This document shows, piece by piece, positions 18,328 through 28,151 of a stretch of 64,000 nt of DNA. The number at the start of each line of letters is the position of its first letter. Position 1 is the stretch's first letter. The stretch lies in the NCBI RefSeq assembly GCF_022627325.1, contig NZ_JAETZZ010000002.1, forward strand, positions 124,001-188,000, in the 5' to 3' direction. The notes beneath the pieces are model-generated. The model searched no databases. It was not told where the DNA came from and saw only the letters and a program-made list of their open reading frames with translations. The position numbers and the translations under genes are program-made. Source of the DNA: Pseudomonas putida. GTDB lineage: Bacteria; Pseudomonadota; Gammaproteobacteria; Pseudomonadales; Pseudomonadaceae.

Positions 18328-21300
18328 ATGATCGGCATGAAGTGCGTACTGCTGGCACTTTTGCTGGCCATTGGCATGGGTGGCTCGGCGCTCGCCACAC
18401 CGGCAGATGTGGAAACGCGGCAGTTGTTGGCGCGTTCGGTCAGCACCGCTTCACCACTGCAACTCGATAGCCAGGACCGCCACTGGTTGCAGCAGCGCAA
18501 AGTCCTGCTGCTGGGCAGCTCGCGTCCCGATTACGCACCGTTCGAGATCAATATCAGCCCGACCGACTATGAGGGCTTGAGCGCAGATTATGCCGGGCTC
18601 ATCTCCGAACTTCTGGGAATACCGGTCGAGGTCAGGCGCTTTCCCAGCCGCCATGCCGCGATCGCAGCCTTGCGCGACGGCAAAATCGATTTGCTGGGCA
18701 GCTCCAACGGTTTCGAAGCGGCCGATGCCCAGTTGAGCCTGAGCCAGCCCTATGCAGACGATTTGCCAGTCATCGTGACCCGCGAAGGGCGCCCCCTTAA
18801 AAACGACATGGACCTGAAAGACCTGCGCCTGGGCATGGTCGATCACTACCTGCCGAGTGAAACGGTTCGTGCGCTCTACCCCAACGCACAGTTGAGCCTC
18901 TATCGCTCGACCCTGGCTGGGCTGGCGGCGGTGGAAACGGGCGAGGTGGACGCCTATCTCGGGGATGCCATCAGCACTGACTTTCTGATTGGCAAAAGTT
19001 ACCAGGGTACGGTGAAGATCGACCATTTCTGCCGTGGGCCAGCGGGCACCTTTTCCTTCGCCCTCGCCGATGACAACCCGCGCCTGCGCCGGCTGATCGA
19101 CATGGCACTGGCAAGAATCACAGAAAGCGAACGCTTGAACATCCTGCGCCGCTGGACCAGTGGCAACACCAGCCTGTTGCTCGAACGCCATCTGTCAGCA
19201 CTTACCGCTGAGGAACAGGCGTGGATAGAGCAGAACCCCACCGTCAGCGTACTGGTCGACACCGCACTTGCGCCGCTGACCTTCAACGATGCCAAACAGC
19301 AGCCCAGCGGGATTACCATCGACCTGCTCAAGCAGATCACCCTGCGCACCGGGCTGACATTCAAGCTCATCGAGCGCAACGCCGTGCAGACCATGATCGA
19401 GCAAGTGGCACGGGGCGAGGCGCAAATGATCGGGGCGCTGGGCTATGGTGCGCAGCGCCAGACGCAACTGCGCTACACCCGCCCCTATCTGGTCAGCCCG
19501 AGGGTTCTGGTCACACGCAGCCAGGCGCCCTGGCCGCCACAGTCACGAACTCTGGAAGGCCAACGTATCGCCCTGCTGCGTGGCTCACCCCTGCGAGCAG
19601 AAGTGCAACGCCAGCACCCCAAGGCGGTAGTGGTGGAAGTGAACAACCCGCTAGGCTTGATGGAAGCCGTTGCCAACGGCGATGCTGACGTCGCCTACAG
19701 TAGCCATATCAACGCCAAGTACTACATTACCCATGTCTTCAAAGACCAGCTACGCATAGCCACTGTGCTGGGTGATGACCCGGCGACGGCGGCGTTCGCC
19801 GTCGCACCTGGCCAGCCGCAGTTGCAGGCCATTCTCGACAAAGCCCTGTTGAGCATCCCTCCCGAAGAACTCGATCAATTGATCAATCGCTGGCGTATCA
19901 GCACGGTGGTCAGCGACAGCCCGTGGCGCAACTACCGGACACTGGCATTGCAGGTGCTGGTGCTCTCTGCACTGCTGCTGGCCGGCGTGGTGTTCTGGAA
20001 CAGTTACCTGCGCAAGCTGATAAATCAGCGTACTGAGGCACAACGCGCGTTACAGGCGCAATTGACCCTGAGCCGCGGCCTGCTCGAACAATTGCGCCAG
20101 GCCAAGGACGATGCCGAGCGGGCCAGCCATACCAAAAGCACGTTCCTGGCAACCATGAGCCACGAGATCCGCACCCCGATGAACGCAGTCATCGGCTTGC
20201 TCGAGCTGGCACTGGAAGATAGCCGCAAAGGCCACTGCGATGCTCAGGCGCTGCAGACCGCACACGATTCGGCCGTGGGCCTGCTGGGTTTGATTGGCGA
20301 CATCCTGGATATTTCCCGCATCGAATCTGGCCACATGACCCTGCAGCCTGAGGCCACCGACCTGGTCGAACTGGTACGCAGCACCGTGAGGGTCTTTGAC
20401 GGCAATGCGCGGGTCAAGGGGCTGAGCCTGCATTGCTTGCTACCAGAAGGGCCCGCCTGGGTGTTGGCAGACGCCCTGAGGATCAAGCAGATTTTCTCCA
20501 ACCTGTTGAGCAATGCGATCAAGTTCACCGACCGCGGGGAGGTTCACGTAAGCCTGGCCCTCGAGCGGCTAACCGCCGGCAACAGCGCGCACATCCAGTT
20601 GTGCGTGCGCGACACCGGTATCGGCATTGGCTCGGCAGACCAGGCTCGCCTGTTCAGCGCCTTTGCCCAGGCTGATGGCCCGCGGGCGCGGCAGGGAGCC
20701 GGGTTGGGGCTGGTGATCAGCCGCACGCTTGCCAACCTGATGGGCGGTACCCTTGACCTGCAAAGCGTCGAAGGCGTAGGCACCAAGGTATCGGTCGAGC
20801 TGCAACTGCCAACGTGCGAAGCACCCGCACCGGTAGAGCCCGCCGCACCTGGTCAAGGCGCTGAAAGCGGCCCTCTGAACATTCTGGTGGTGGATGACTA
20901 CCCGGCCAACCTGCTGCTGCTGGAGAAGCAGCTCAATACATTGGGCCATCGAGTGACGGTGGCCGAAAATGGCCAAGCGGCCCTGGCCCTCTGGCAGGCT
21001 GAACGCTTCGACCTGGTCATCACCGACTGCAGCATGCCGATCATGGACGGCCATCAATTGGCACGCAGCATTCGCGCGCAGGAGCACGAACGGGGCCTGC
21101 CTGCCTGCACCATCCTTGGGGTCACCGCCAACGCCCAGGCCCAAGAGCATGAACGTTGCCTGGCCAGCGGCATGGACGACTGCCTGTTCAAACCGGTCGG
21201 GCTCAGTGCCCTGAAAGCCCATTTGCCGCAAGGCCAGGCCACTACAACTGCACCACAGCCGAAGGCAAGCAGCCTTAACCTGGACGAGTTGCACCATCTG

Positions 21301-21612
21301 ACCCAGAACGATGATCAGCTTGTCCGGCGCCTGCTTCAGCAGCTTACGCAAAGCGCCAGCGAAGACCTCGCCGCGCTGCGCGGCCTGGGTAGTGAAGCGG
21401 ACGGTGATGCGGTGCGCGCTGTCGTACACCGTATCAAGGGCGGCGCCAAGATGGTCAAGGTGCGCGGCGTGGTCAAGGATTGCGAAGCGATCGAACAAGC
21501 CTTGGCGCAGGGCGTGCCCACCGAGGCGCTGTGCCTGCAACTGGAAACCAGCCTGCAAACCCTGCAGCGCGAACTGTCCGACGCGCTCAGTGCAATTGCA
21601 ACGTCGAATTGA
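18328..21612 (+). CDS. BvgS/EvgS-like unorthodox hybrid sensor kinase
   Basis: A protein of 1094 residues. In order: signal or membrane segment (4-22), two tandem periplasmic substrate-binding-type (venus flytrap) domains (about 50-285 and 295-530), a transmembrane helix (about 543-563), a short linker without a clear PAS domain, HisKA with His612 in SHEIRTPMN, an HATPase domain with DTGIGI and GLGLVISR, a receiver with Asp900 in [11 protein letters not shown], and a C-terminal HPt with His1034 in HRIKGGAK. This is the His-Asp-His relay of BvgS, feeding the adjacent BvgA-like regulator. The sensed ligand is unknown. The 3' end overlaps the convergent chemoreceptor gene by 26 bases. Confidence 0.92.
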   Translation: MIGMKCVLLALLLAIGMGGSALATPADVETRQLLARSVSTASPLQLDSQDRHWLQQRKVLLLGSSRPDYAPFEINISPTDYEGLSADYAGLISELLGIPVEVRRFPSRHAAIAALRDGKIDLLGSSNGFEAADAQLSLSQPYADDLPVIVTREGRPLKNDMDLKDLRLGMVDHYLPSETVRALYPNAQLSLYRSTLAGLAAVETGEVDAYLGDAISTDFLIGKSYQGTVKIDHFCRGPAGTFSFALADDNPRLRRLIDMALARITESERLNILRRWTSGNTSLLLERHLSALTAEEQAWIEQNPTVSVLVDTALAPLTFNDAKQQPSGITIDLLKQITLRTGLTFKLIERNAVQTMIEQVARGEAQMIGALGYGAQRQTQLRYTRPYLVSPRVLVTRSQAPWPPQSRTLEGQRIALLRGSPLRAEVQRQHPKAVVVEVNNPLGLMEAVANGDADVAYSSHINAKYYITHVFKDQLRIATVLGDDPATAAFAVAPGQPQLQAILDKALLSIPPEELDQLINRWRISTVVSDSPWRNYRTLALQVLVLSALLLAGVVFWNSYLRKLINQRTEAQRALQAQLTLSRGLLEQLRQAKDDAERASHTKSTFLATMSHEIRTPMNAVIGLLELALEDSRKGHCDAQALQTAHDSAVGLLGLIGDILDISRIESGHMTLQPEATDLVELVRSTVRVFDGNARVKGLSLHCLLPEGPAWVLADALRIKQIFSNLLSNAIKFTDRGEVHVSLALERLTAGNSAHIQLCVRDTGIGIGSADQARLFSAFAQADGPRARQGAGLGLVISRTLANLMGGTLDLQSVEGVGTKVSVELQLPTCEAPAPVEPAAPGQGAESGPLNILVVDDYPANLLLLEKQLNTLGHRVTVAENGQAALALWQAERFDLVITDCSMPIMDGHQLARSIRAQEHERGLPACTILGVTANAQAQEHERCLASGMDDCLFKPVGLSALKAHLPQGQATTTAPQPKASSLNLDELHHLTQNDDQLVRRLLQQLTQSASEDLAALRGLGSEADGDAVRAVVHRIKGGAKMVKVRGVVKDCEAIEQALAQGVPTEALCLQLETSLQTLQRELSDALSAIATSN

Positions 21613-22906
21613 TCTGGCTGATTGCATCGACCACGTGGCGCGACCCCTGCTGGATCTCCATGATCACGGTGCCTGCCTCGTTAGCCAGGGCAACCCCTCG
21701 TCCCGTGCGCGTCAGGCTCGATTGCATACTGGCCACAGCCGTGAGCGAAAGGTCATGGTTCTGCCGCACTACGTCGACGATCTCCAGAGTCGCCTTGCTG
21801 GTCCGGGCCGCCAGGCTGCGCACTTCGTCCGCCACCACGGCGAAACCCCGCCCATGTTCACCGGCACGGGCAGCCTCGATTGCAGCATTCAACGCCAGCA
21901 AGTTGGTCTGATCGGCAATGCCGCGAATGGTCAGCACAATCTGCCCGATGACGTCCGATTGCTTGCTGACGGCATCGATGCTGCGCGCCGCGTCGTTGAG
22001 CTCCGCAGAAATCTGCTCGATCACTTGCACGGTTTGCTGTACCACCTCGGTACCCTTGCGTGCACACGCGTCAGTCTGCACGGAACTGGCATGGGCCGCC
22101 TCAGCGGCGCTTTGCTGGGTGCTGACCTGCGCGGTGATGTCGCTGGCGAACTTGACCACCTTGTACAACCGCCCTTTGCTGTCGAAGATCGGGTTGTATG
22201 AGGCCTCCAGGTACACCGTCTGGCCCTGCTTGTTGACCCGCTCGAAACGATGGGAGTGATACTCACCACGGTTCAGCGACGCCCAGAAGTCGCGGTAGGC
22301 GGAGGATTCCCGTTCATGCGCCAGGCAGAACAGACCGTGATGGCGCCCCACCACCTCTTCCAGGCGGTAGCCCATCGTCGTCAGGAAATTCTCGTTAGCC
22401 TTGATCACCCGGCCCTGCGGCGTGAATTCCACCACCGCCATGGACCGACCGATGGCCTTGAGCAGGCTTTCGCTCTCGTGTTCATCCTTTATACGCTGGC
22501 TGATATCGGAAGCCACCTTGATCACACTGACCACCTGCTGACGCTCATCGAGCACCGGCATGTAGCTGGCCTCCAGCCAGACTTCACGGCCGGCCTTGTC
22601 GATACGCTCGAAGGTGCCGCTGATGGGCTTGCCCTCGCCCAACTCGCGCCACAGCTGCTGGTATTCGGCACTTTTGCTGTAGTCAGGGTCGCAGAACAAG
22701 CGGTGGTGCTTGCCGCGCAACTCATCGACGCTGTAACCCATTGCCAGGCAGAACTGGGCATTGGCATCGAGAATGGTGCCATCGGGGCCAAACTCGATCA
22801 TCGCCATTGAGCGGCTGATCGCCGCGAGTTTTGCCTGAGCTTGTGCCAAAGCCTGGTGAGAGCGCTGAATCTCGAGCAAATCTGACTTGTGATGGAAATC
22901 GAACAT
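21587..22906 (-). CDS. Soluble PAS-PAS methyl-accepting chemotaxis protein (BdlA-like)
   Basis: A protein of 439 residues without a membrane segment. Two PAS/PAC units (about 20-140 and 145-262) share repeated phrases such as [16 protein letters not shown] and [20 protein letters not shown]. The C-terminal half has the conserved chemoreceptor hairpin tip ([21 protein letters not shown]). This architecture matches BdlA of P. aeruginosa, which senses redox or nutrient cues and drives biofilm dispersion, and Aer-like receptors. PAS sensing of oxygen or flavin state is plausible. It converges on the hybrid kinase with a 26-base overlap. Confidence 0.87.
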   Translation of the reverse strand: MFDFHHKSDLLEIQRSHQALAQAQAKLAAISRSMAMIEFGPDGTILDANAQFCLAMGYSVDELRGKHHRLFCDPDYSKSAEYQQLWRELGEGKPISGTFERIDKAGREVWLEASYMPVLDERQQVVSVIKVASDISQRIKDEHESESLLKAIGRSMAVVEFTPQGRVIKANENFLTTMGYRLEEVVGRHHGLFCLAHERESSAYRDFWASLNRGEYHSHRFERVNKQGQTVYLEASYNPIFDSKGRLYKVVKFASDITAQVSTQQSAAEAAHASSVQTDACARKGTEVVQQTVQVIEQISAELNDAARSIDAVSKQSDVIGQIVLTIRGIADQTNLLALNAAIEAARAGEHGRGFAVVADEVRSLAARTSKATLEIVDVVRQNHDLSLTAVASMQSSLTRTGRGVALANEAGTVIMEIQQGSRHVVDAISQINSTLQLH

Positions 22907-23032
22907 GGCGCCGGGTTCCTTTATGCGCAGGGTTTTCTGAGCATAGATCGGCGTCCAACACGTGCAAGCAGACTGCTATCACTTAGTGATTAGTGTATTC
23001 GTTCAGCCCATGTACGAGCGTCGCTCGCCCGC

Positions 23033-24052
23033 TCAGGAACTTTCGCGCACCATCAGTTCAAAACCCAGGTCCTGTTGCTCGGTAGCTACCCGCTTACCAT
23101 CGAGCAACGCCAGCAGTGCCTGTGCCGCGCCCCGACCAACGGCGGCGCGCGGTGTGCGAATGGAGGTCAGGCGCGGGACCATGTGCGCCGAGGCCGGCAG
23201 GTCATTGAACCCAACCATGGCGACGCTCCCTGGAACGTCGATACCCTGGCGCAAGGCCTGCAGCACAGCGCCTTGGGCGAGGTCGTCGTTGCAGAAGAAA
23301 ATGCCATCCACATCCGGTGCCTGCGCCAGCAACTGGCTGAACAGTTCGCTGCCCAGCGCAATGGAGGAAGGCTGCGGCGACAGCACCTCCAGTTCCGTTG
23401 CGTGCACGCCGGCTTCAGTCAGCGCCTGGCGGAACCCTTCGGCACGCTGCATCACCCGTGGGTCAAGTTGCGCGGCGATGAATGCCAGGCGCCGCCGGCC
23501 CCGCTCTAGCAGGTGCCTGGCTGCAGCCCGGCCAGCCTGCTGCTGTGAGAACCCTACCGATAACATGCCTGGCGGCCCCCCCAGCTCCATCATGTGTACG
23601 CAAGGCACGCCGCTGGCAGCCAACATCTGCCGGGAAGCCTCGCTACGCTCGAAACCGGTGAGCAGGATGCCGCATGGCTGGTACGCCAGGTAATTGCGGA
23701 TCAGGTTTTCTTCTTCGTCGATATCGTAGTGATAGTTGCCGATCAGCACCTCGAGCCCGCGAGGGCGCATCACTTCGTGAATGGCCTCCAGCGTGTCGAT
23801 GAACAGCTGGTTGGACAGCGACGGAATGAGCACGACCACCGACTGGCTGCGTGCAGAGGCCAACGCCCGGGCAGCGGGGTTGGCGATGTAGCCCAGGCTC
23901 GCTGCCGCGGCCACCACTTTTTCCACCAAAGCCGGAGCCACGGTGCTGACACCGCGCAAGGCGCGGGAAGCTGTGATAGGGGAAACCCCGGAAAGCCTGG
24001 CCACTTCTGCCAGAGTGGGTCGACCGGTAGTGCGGGAGCCTGATCGCGACAT
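23033..24052 (-). CDS. gntR: GntR, LacI-family gluconate repressor
   Basis: A protein of 339 residues: LacI helix-turn-helix (about 12-35, TLAEVARLSGVSPITASRALRG) and a periplasmic-binding-like effector domain. It is divergent from gntK and gntT. Three 14-base palindromes AGACAGCGCTGTCT lie near its own promoter, before gntK and before gntT, so it most likely represses all three and is released by gluconate or 6-phosphogluconate. Confidence 0.92.
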   Translation of the reverse strand: MSRSGSRTTGRPTLAEVARLSGVSPITASRALRGVSTVAPALVEKVVAAAASLGYIANPAARALASARSQSVVVLIPSLSNQLFIDTLEAIHEVMRPRGLEVLIGNYHYDIDEEENLIRNYLAYQPCGILLTGFERSEASRQMLAASGVPCVHMMELGGPPGMLSVGFSQQQAGRAAARHLLERGRRRLAFIAAQLDPRVMQRAEGFRQALTEAGVHATELEVLSPQPSSIALGSELFSQLLAQAPDVDGIFFCNDDLAQGAVLQALRQGIDVPGSVAMVGFNDLPASAHMVPRLTSIRTPRAAVGRGAAQALLALLDGKRVATEQQDLGFELMVRESS

Positions 24053-24097
24053 GAGTGTTGTAATTTTACTACTTGCAAGGGAGGGGAACGGCCACTA

Positions 24098-24111
24098 AGG
24101 TAGCGCTGTCT
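24098..24111. promoter_or_regulatory. Probable GntR operator 1 (gntR side)
   Basis: AGGTAGCGCTGTCT, a 14-base imperfect palindrome centred on AGCGCT. It is 46 bases upstream of the gntR start codon, which suggests autoregulation. It differs from the perfect form at two left-half positions. Confidence 0.7.
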
Positions 24112-24226
24112 CAGGACGCAGGCAATGTAATCTTTGGTGGTGGCCACTACACGCCTTCTGCCAAGCGTCCATACTGCGTAACGACAAGATCAACAACATC
24201 GGGGAGCTAGTGTTTCGTCATCAACG

Positions 24227-24240
24227 AGACAGCGCTATCT
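24227..24240. promoter_or_regulatory. Probable GntR operator 2 (before gntK)
   Basis: AGACAGCGCTATCT, one mismatch from the perfect 14-base palindrome. It ends 19 bases before the gntK ATG, a position suited to blocking transcription. Confidence 0.78.
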
Positions 24241-24259
24241 CACCCCGCAGGAGGTACTG

Positions 24260-24799
24260 ATGAATTCTCCCCTGTCCGCCATCGTGGTGATGGGCGTGGC
24301 CGGTTGCGGCAAAAGCTGCGTCGGCGCTGCCATTGCCGCCAGAAGTGGCGGCCGCCTGATCGAAGGCGACGCGTTCCATCCTGCCGAAAACATCCGCAAG
24401 ATGAGCGCGGGCACGCCATTGAACGACGACGACCGCGCCGGTTGGCTGGTGCGCCTGGGCCAAGAGTTGCAAGCCACGGTCCAGGCGGGCGAACGTCCGA
24501 TCCTGACCTGCTCGGCACTCAAGCGCCGTTACCGCGACACCTTGCGCCAGGCCATGCCGGAGCTGGTCTTCGTGTTTCTTGAACTCACCCCTGCAGAAGC
24601 CGAGAAGCGCGTGCTCGCTCGCCCCGGCCATTTCATGCCGGCGAGCCTGATCGATAGCCAGTTCGCTGCCCTAGAGCCCCCCCATGGCGAGCCTCTGACC
24701 CTTCCCCTCGATGCCACGCAGCCAATCGATGCGCTGGCCGAGACGGTAGACACTTGGCTAAAGCCCTGCGGTGAGCGGGACCTGGCGCGGACCGCTTGA
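24260..24799 (+). CDS. gntK: Gluconokinase GntK
   Basis: A protein of 179 residues with P-loop GVAGCGKS (12-19) and the GntK segment EGDAFHPAENIRKMSAGTPLNDDDR. It phosphorylates D-gluconate to 6-phosphogluconate with ATP in the cytoplasm, the entry to the Entner-Doudoroff route. An AGGAGG-type site lies six bases before the ATG. A GntR operator lies just upstream, and gntT follows 113 bases later with its own operator. Confidence 0.95.
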   Translation: MNSPLSAIVVMGVAGCGKSCVGAAIAARSGGRLIEGDAFHPAENIRKMSAGTPLNDDDRAGWLVRLGQELQATVQAGERPILTCSALKRRYRDTLRQAMPELVFVFLELTPAEAEKRVLARPGHFMPASLIDSQFAALEPPHGEPLTLPLDATQPIDALAETVDTWLKPCGERDLARTA

Positions 24800-24825
24800 A
24801 CCTGGCGGTTTTCCCGGCTCACCAA

Positions 24826-24839
24826 AGACAGCGCTGTCC
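24826..24839. promoter_or_regulatory. Probable GntR operator 3 (before gntT)
   Basis: AGACAGCGCTGTCC, one mismatch from the perfect 14-base palindrome, in the gntK-gntT gap. It suggests that gntT has its own GntR-controlled promoter in addition to read-through from gntK. Confidence 0.78.
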
Positions 24840-24912
24840 CGACGCCTGAAAGCGTCGAGCGTTCAATTTCAAGCAACGCCAAAAACAACGATAAGACCGA
24901 GGCATTAAAACC

Positions 24913-26265
24913 ATGTTCGGACTGGCTACAGATACCTTCCTGCTGCTCGACGCCCTGGTAACCATCGTCGGGCTGATCCTGCTGATCACCCATTTCAAAG
25001 TCCACCCCTTCGTCGCCCTGACTATCGCCGCCGGTTTCCTCGGCCTGACCTCCGGTATGCCGGTGGCCAAGGTCATGAAGTCGTTCCAGGACGGGTTCGG
25101 TGGCGTACTGGGCTTTGTCGGCATCGTCCTCGCCTTGGGCACCATGCTCGGCAAGCTGATGGCCGACTCCGGTGGCGCCGACCAGATCGCACAAACCCTC
25201 ATTCGCGCCTTCGGCAAGAAGAACGTGCATTGGGCCATGATGTTTGCCGCATTCCTGGTCGGCATCCCGCTGTTCTTCGAAATCGGCTTCGTGCTACTGA
25301 TTCCTTTGGTGTTCATCGTTGCCAGGCGCTCCGGTGTATCGCTGATCAAGATCGGCATCCCGTTGCTGGCCGGGCTTTCGGTGGTGCACGGCCTGGTGCC
25401 GCCGCACCCGGGCCCACTGTTGGCGATCGGCATTTTCAACGCCGACATCGGCAAGACCATCTTCTATGGCTTGTTGGTAGCACTGCCCACGGCGATCATC
25501 GCCGGCCCGCTGTACGGCAACTTCATCTCCCGCTACATCCCCGGCAATCCGTCACAGGAACTGATGGATCAGATCGCCAAGGAGTCGGACCAAGGTAACC
25601 TGCCGAGCTTCAGCGTCACCCTGATCACCGTGCTGCTGCCGGTTGTACTGATGCTGCTCAAGACGTTCGCTGACGTCGTGCTGCCGGCCGAGCACATCGT
25701 GCGCCAGTGGATGGACCTGATCGGTCACCCGATCACCGCCCTGCTCGCTGCGCTGCTGCTGGCCTTCTACACCTTCGGCTCGGCCCGCGGCTTCAACCGC
25801 CAGCAGATCATGAAGATGCTCGACCAGAGCCTGGCGCCCACAGCTGCCATCGTGCTGATCGTCGGTGCAGGCGGCGGTTTCAAGCAGATGCTGGTCGATA
25901 CCGGTGTCGGCAACGTGATCGGCCAGATGGCGGTACAGGCAGAAATTTCCCCGATCATGCTGGCATGGCTGGTTGCTGCGGTCATCCGTATCGCCACCGG
26001 GTCGGCGACGGTCGCCACCATCACCGGCGCAGGCATCGTTGCCCCGGTCATCGACCTGGTGCCCGGCGTCAACCGTGAACTGCTGGTGCTGGCCACCGGT
26101 GCCGGTTCGCTCATTCTGTCCCATGTCAACGACGCAGGCTTCTGGCTGGTCAAACAGTACTTCAACATGACCGTGGCTGAGACCTTCAAGACCTGGAGCA
26201 TGATGGAGACCATCCTGTCGGTGGTCGGCATCATCTTCATCATGATGCTTTCAACGGTGGTGTGA
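24913..26265 (+). CDS. gntT: GntT/GntP-family gluconate:proton symporter
   Basis: A protein of 450 residues with about twelve to fourteen hydrophobic segments. The GntP family signatures HGLVPPHPGPLLAIGIF (about 157-173) and GSATVATITGAGI (about 357-369) are visible. It imports gluconate across the inner membrane, coupled to protons, for phosphorylation by the neighbouring gluconokinase. An operator at 24826 shows likely control by GntR. Confidence 0.94.
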   Translation: MFGLATDTFLLLDALVTIVGLILLITHFKVHPFVALTIAAGFLGLTSGMPVAKVMKSFQDGFGGVLGFVGIVLALGTMLGKLMADSGGADQIAQTLIRAFGKKNVHWAMMFAAFLVGIPLFFEIGFVLLIPLVFIVARRSGVSLIKIGIPLLAGLSVVHGLVPPHPGPLLAIGIFNADIGKTIFYGLLVALPTAIIAGPLYGNFISRYIPGNPSQELMDQIAKESDQGNLPSFSVTLITVLLPVVLMLLKTFADVVLPAEHIVRQWMDLIGHPITALLAALLLAFYTFGSARGFNRQQIMKMLDQSLAPTAAIVLIVGAGGGFKQMLVDTGVGNVIGQMAVQAEISPIMLAWLVAAVIRIATGSATVATITGAGIVAPVIDLVPGVNRELLVLATGAGSLILSHVNDAGFWLVKQYFNMTVAETFKTWSMMETILSVVGIIFIMMLSTVV

Positions 26266-26349
26266 CCGCTTATCGGGGCAATGGCACCTTGGCGTTTTGT
26301 GTAGGGCCCAACAGAAGTACGTGCCCTACCTTCGCAAAGGAGCCTGCCC

Positions 26350-26652
26350 ATGATGCGCACTAGCCTGTTACTCGCTGCCCTGCTCGCCTCCCCCCTGGCC
26401 CTGGCGGTCGGCGCCGGGCCGACCCATCCTGATGATCCGCACACCCCGGCGCCCCAGCCGGGCGTGGACAGCACCCTTCACCCGATCGAGGCACCCGTGC
26501 CGCGCGATACCGATCCGCGAATACAGGGCAGCGACCCTGAAAGCCCGCCTGCCATGCAGAATGAAAACCGCGATTTGCCTGGTATGGAGGGCAGTGGGTC
26601 GGAAGGCACAGGTGGCCAAGGTAGCAATGGATCGGACGGCGGTCAGCGCTGA
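26350..26652 (+). CDS. Small secreted Pro/Gly-rich hypothetical protein
   Basis: A 100-residue protein with a signal peptide (MMRTSLLLAALLASPLALAVG, cut near residue 19-22) and a mature part that is Pro- and Asp-rich first, then Gly/Ser-rich (SGSEGTGGQGSNGSDGG). No fold or motif is recognised and the chain looks disordered. AAAGGAG lies upstream of the ATG. It is downstream of gntT but separated by 84 bases, and a strong hairpin follows its stop, so it is probably an independent small periplasmic protein. Confidence 0.65.
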   Translation: MMRTSLLLAALLASPLALAVGAGPTHPDDPHTPAPQPGVDSTLHPIEAPVPRDTDPRIQGSDPESPPAMQNENRDLPGMEGSGSEGTGGQGSNGSDGGQR

Positions 26653-26658
26653 TCAGTA

Positions 26659-26693
26659 CCGCCCTCGTCGCGGGTTTCCCGCGACGAGGGCGG
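26659..26693. terminator. Strong hairpin between two convergent genes, probable bidirectional terminator
   Basis: A perfect 16-base stem CCGCCCTCGTCGCGGG with a TTT loop and its complement. It separates the small secreted protein gene from the convergent response-regulator gene. There is no T-run on either side, so it may terminate with Rho or be a REP-like element. Confidence 0.6.
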
Positions 26694-26726
26694 AATCGGC
26701 AACCCACGACCACCGCTCCAAATCCC

Positions 26727-28151
26727 CTACCACTGGCGCTTTTCAGGCCGTGTCAGCCCCAGTTTTTCGATCTTGTAACGCAGCATGTCCCGCGACAGCC
26801 CCAGCAACCGCGCCGATTTGGTCACGTTCCAATCGGTGCGGTCCAGCGTCCTGCACACCAAATCCCGTTCCATGTCCGGCAAGCTGGTTCCAGGCTCAGG
26901 CTCATGGCGCGGCATCTCGTATACCGTGGCCGTCGGCTGCGTGAGTGGCTCATCGACCAAGCTCAGGCACAGATTCAACTGGTGCGCCTGCACCACTTCA
27001 TTAGGAGCCAACAACACCGTCTGCTCCAGCATGTTGCGCAGCTCGCGAACGTTGCCCGGCCAGCTGTAACCGAGCATCAAGTTCTCCGCCTCGGGGCTGA
27101 AGCGCAGATTGGGTTTGCCGTAACGACGGCCGTGATGGGCCAGGAAATGCCGTGCCAACAGCAGGATGTCCTGCCCCCGCGCGTGCAGCCGCGGTACTTT
27201 CAGGGCGATGATGCGCAGCCGGAAGAACAGGTCCCGGCGAAACTTGCCTTGCTGCACCATCTGTTCGAGGTTGCAGTTGGTGGCACTGATCACCCGCAGG
27301 TCAACCTTGCGTTCCTTGACCGCACCTATGCGGCGAATGCTGCGATCCTCCAGCAGTTTCAGCAGCTTGGCCTGTAGCACCAGGTCCATCTCGCCGATCT
27401 CATCGAGAAACAGCGTGCCGCCGTCTGCGGCCTCCACCAGCCCTACACGACGTTCCTTGGCGTCAGTGAAGGCGCCCTTCTCATGACCGAACAACTCCGC
27501 CTCAAGCAGGTTGGCCGGGATCGAGGCACAGTTGAATTCGATGAACGGCCCCTTGCTGCGTGAGCCATCGAAATGCAGGGCACGCGCCACCAGTTCCTTA
27601 CCGGTACCGGTCTCGCCTTCGACCAGCACCGGCGGCAGGTCGTCATTAGCCATGCGCCGTTCCGCATCGAGCACCTGGCGCAGCGTATGCTTGAGGGTGA
27701 GCATCACCGGCGAGTCACCAATCAGCGCCTGCAGCCCGGACTTCTGCGCCTCGCGCTCCTGGTAGAACGACAGCGTGCGCTCCATGCGCTCGGTGGCCAA
27801 GGCCTTTTCCAGCGTCAGCTTGAGCTCGGCGAGCACCACAGGCTTGGTCAGGTAATGGAACGCCCCCTCTTTCATCGCCTGCACGGCGTCCTCGACGTTA
27901 CCGTAGCCCGTCATCATGATGACCTTGAGCTCCGGCATCTGCGCCACCAGCGTGCGCAGCAGGTCATGCCCATTCATACCAGGCAGCGAGTTGTCGGTGA
28001 GTACCGCGTCGGGCTGAAACCGCTTGAGCTGCTCCAGCGCGAGCTCCGCACTGTTACACACCGTCACCTCGAAACCCTTCAGGTTCAGATAGGTGCGAAT
28101 GTTGTTGGCAAGGATTTCATCATCCTCGACTACCAGGATGCTGTGCTCCAT
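26727..28151 (-). CDS. NtrC-family sigma-54 response regulator with a variant GAFTDA loop
   Basis: A protein of 474 residues from the ATG at 28151, which has GGGAGGGGAAC upstream. It has a receiver domain (1-120) with Asp53 in AVLTDNSLPG, an AAA+ domain with Walker A GETGTGKE (179-186), and a Fis-type helix-turn-helix at the C-terminus (NVTKSARLLGLSRDMLRYKIEKLGL). The sigma-54 contact loop reads GAFTDA (226-231) instead of GAFTGA. It overlaps the 3' end of the kinase gene upstream by 32 bases and is the output of the kinase pair. Sigma-54-like elements next to the kinase and to the transglycosylase suggest local targets. Confidence 0.9.
   Translation of the reverse strand: MEHSILVVEDDEILANNIRTYLNLKGFEVTVCNSAELALEQLKRFQPDAVLTDNSLPGMNGHDLLRTLVAQMPELKVIMMTGYGNVEDAVQAMKEGAFHYLTKPVVLAELKLTLEKALATERMERTLSFYQEREAQKSGLQALIGDSPVMLTLKHTLRQVLDAERRMANDDLPPVLVEGETGTGKELVARALHFDGSRSKGPFIEFNCASIPANLLEAELFGHEKGAFTDAKERRVGLVEAADGGTLFLDEIGEMDLVLQAKLLKLLEDRSIRRIGAVKERKVDLRVISATNCNLEQMVQQGKFRRDLFFRLRIIALKVPRLHARGQDILLLARHFLAHHGRRYGKPNLRFSPEAENLMLGYSWPGNVRELRNMLEQTVLLAPNEVVQAHQLNLCLSLVDEPLTQPTATVYEMPRHEPEPGTSLPDMERDLVCRTLDRTDWNVTKSARLLGLSRDMLRYKIEKLGLTRPEKRQW

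Noticed and set aside
22978..23027. Small palindromes ATCACTTAGTGAT and CGAGCGTCGCTCG after gntR
   Set aside because: Short stems with tight loops and no T-run; not strong enough to call a terminator or operator.
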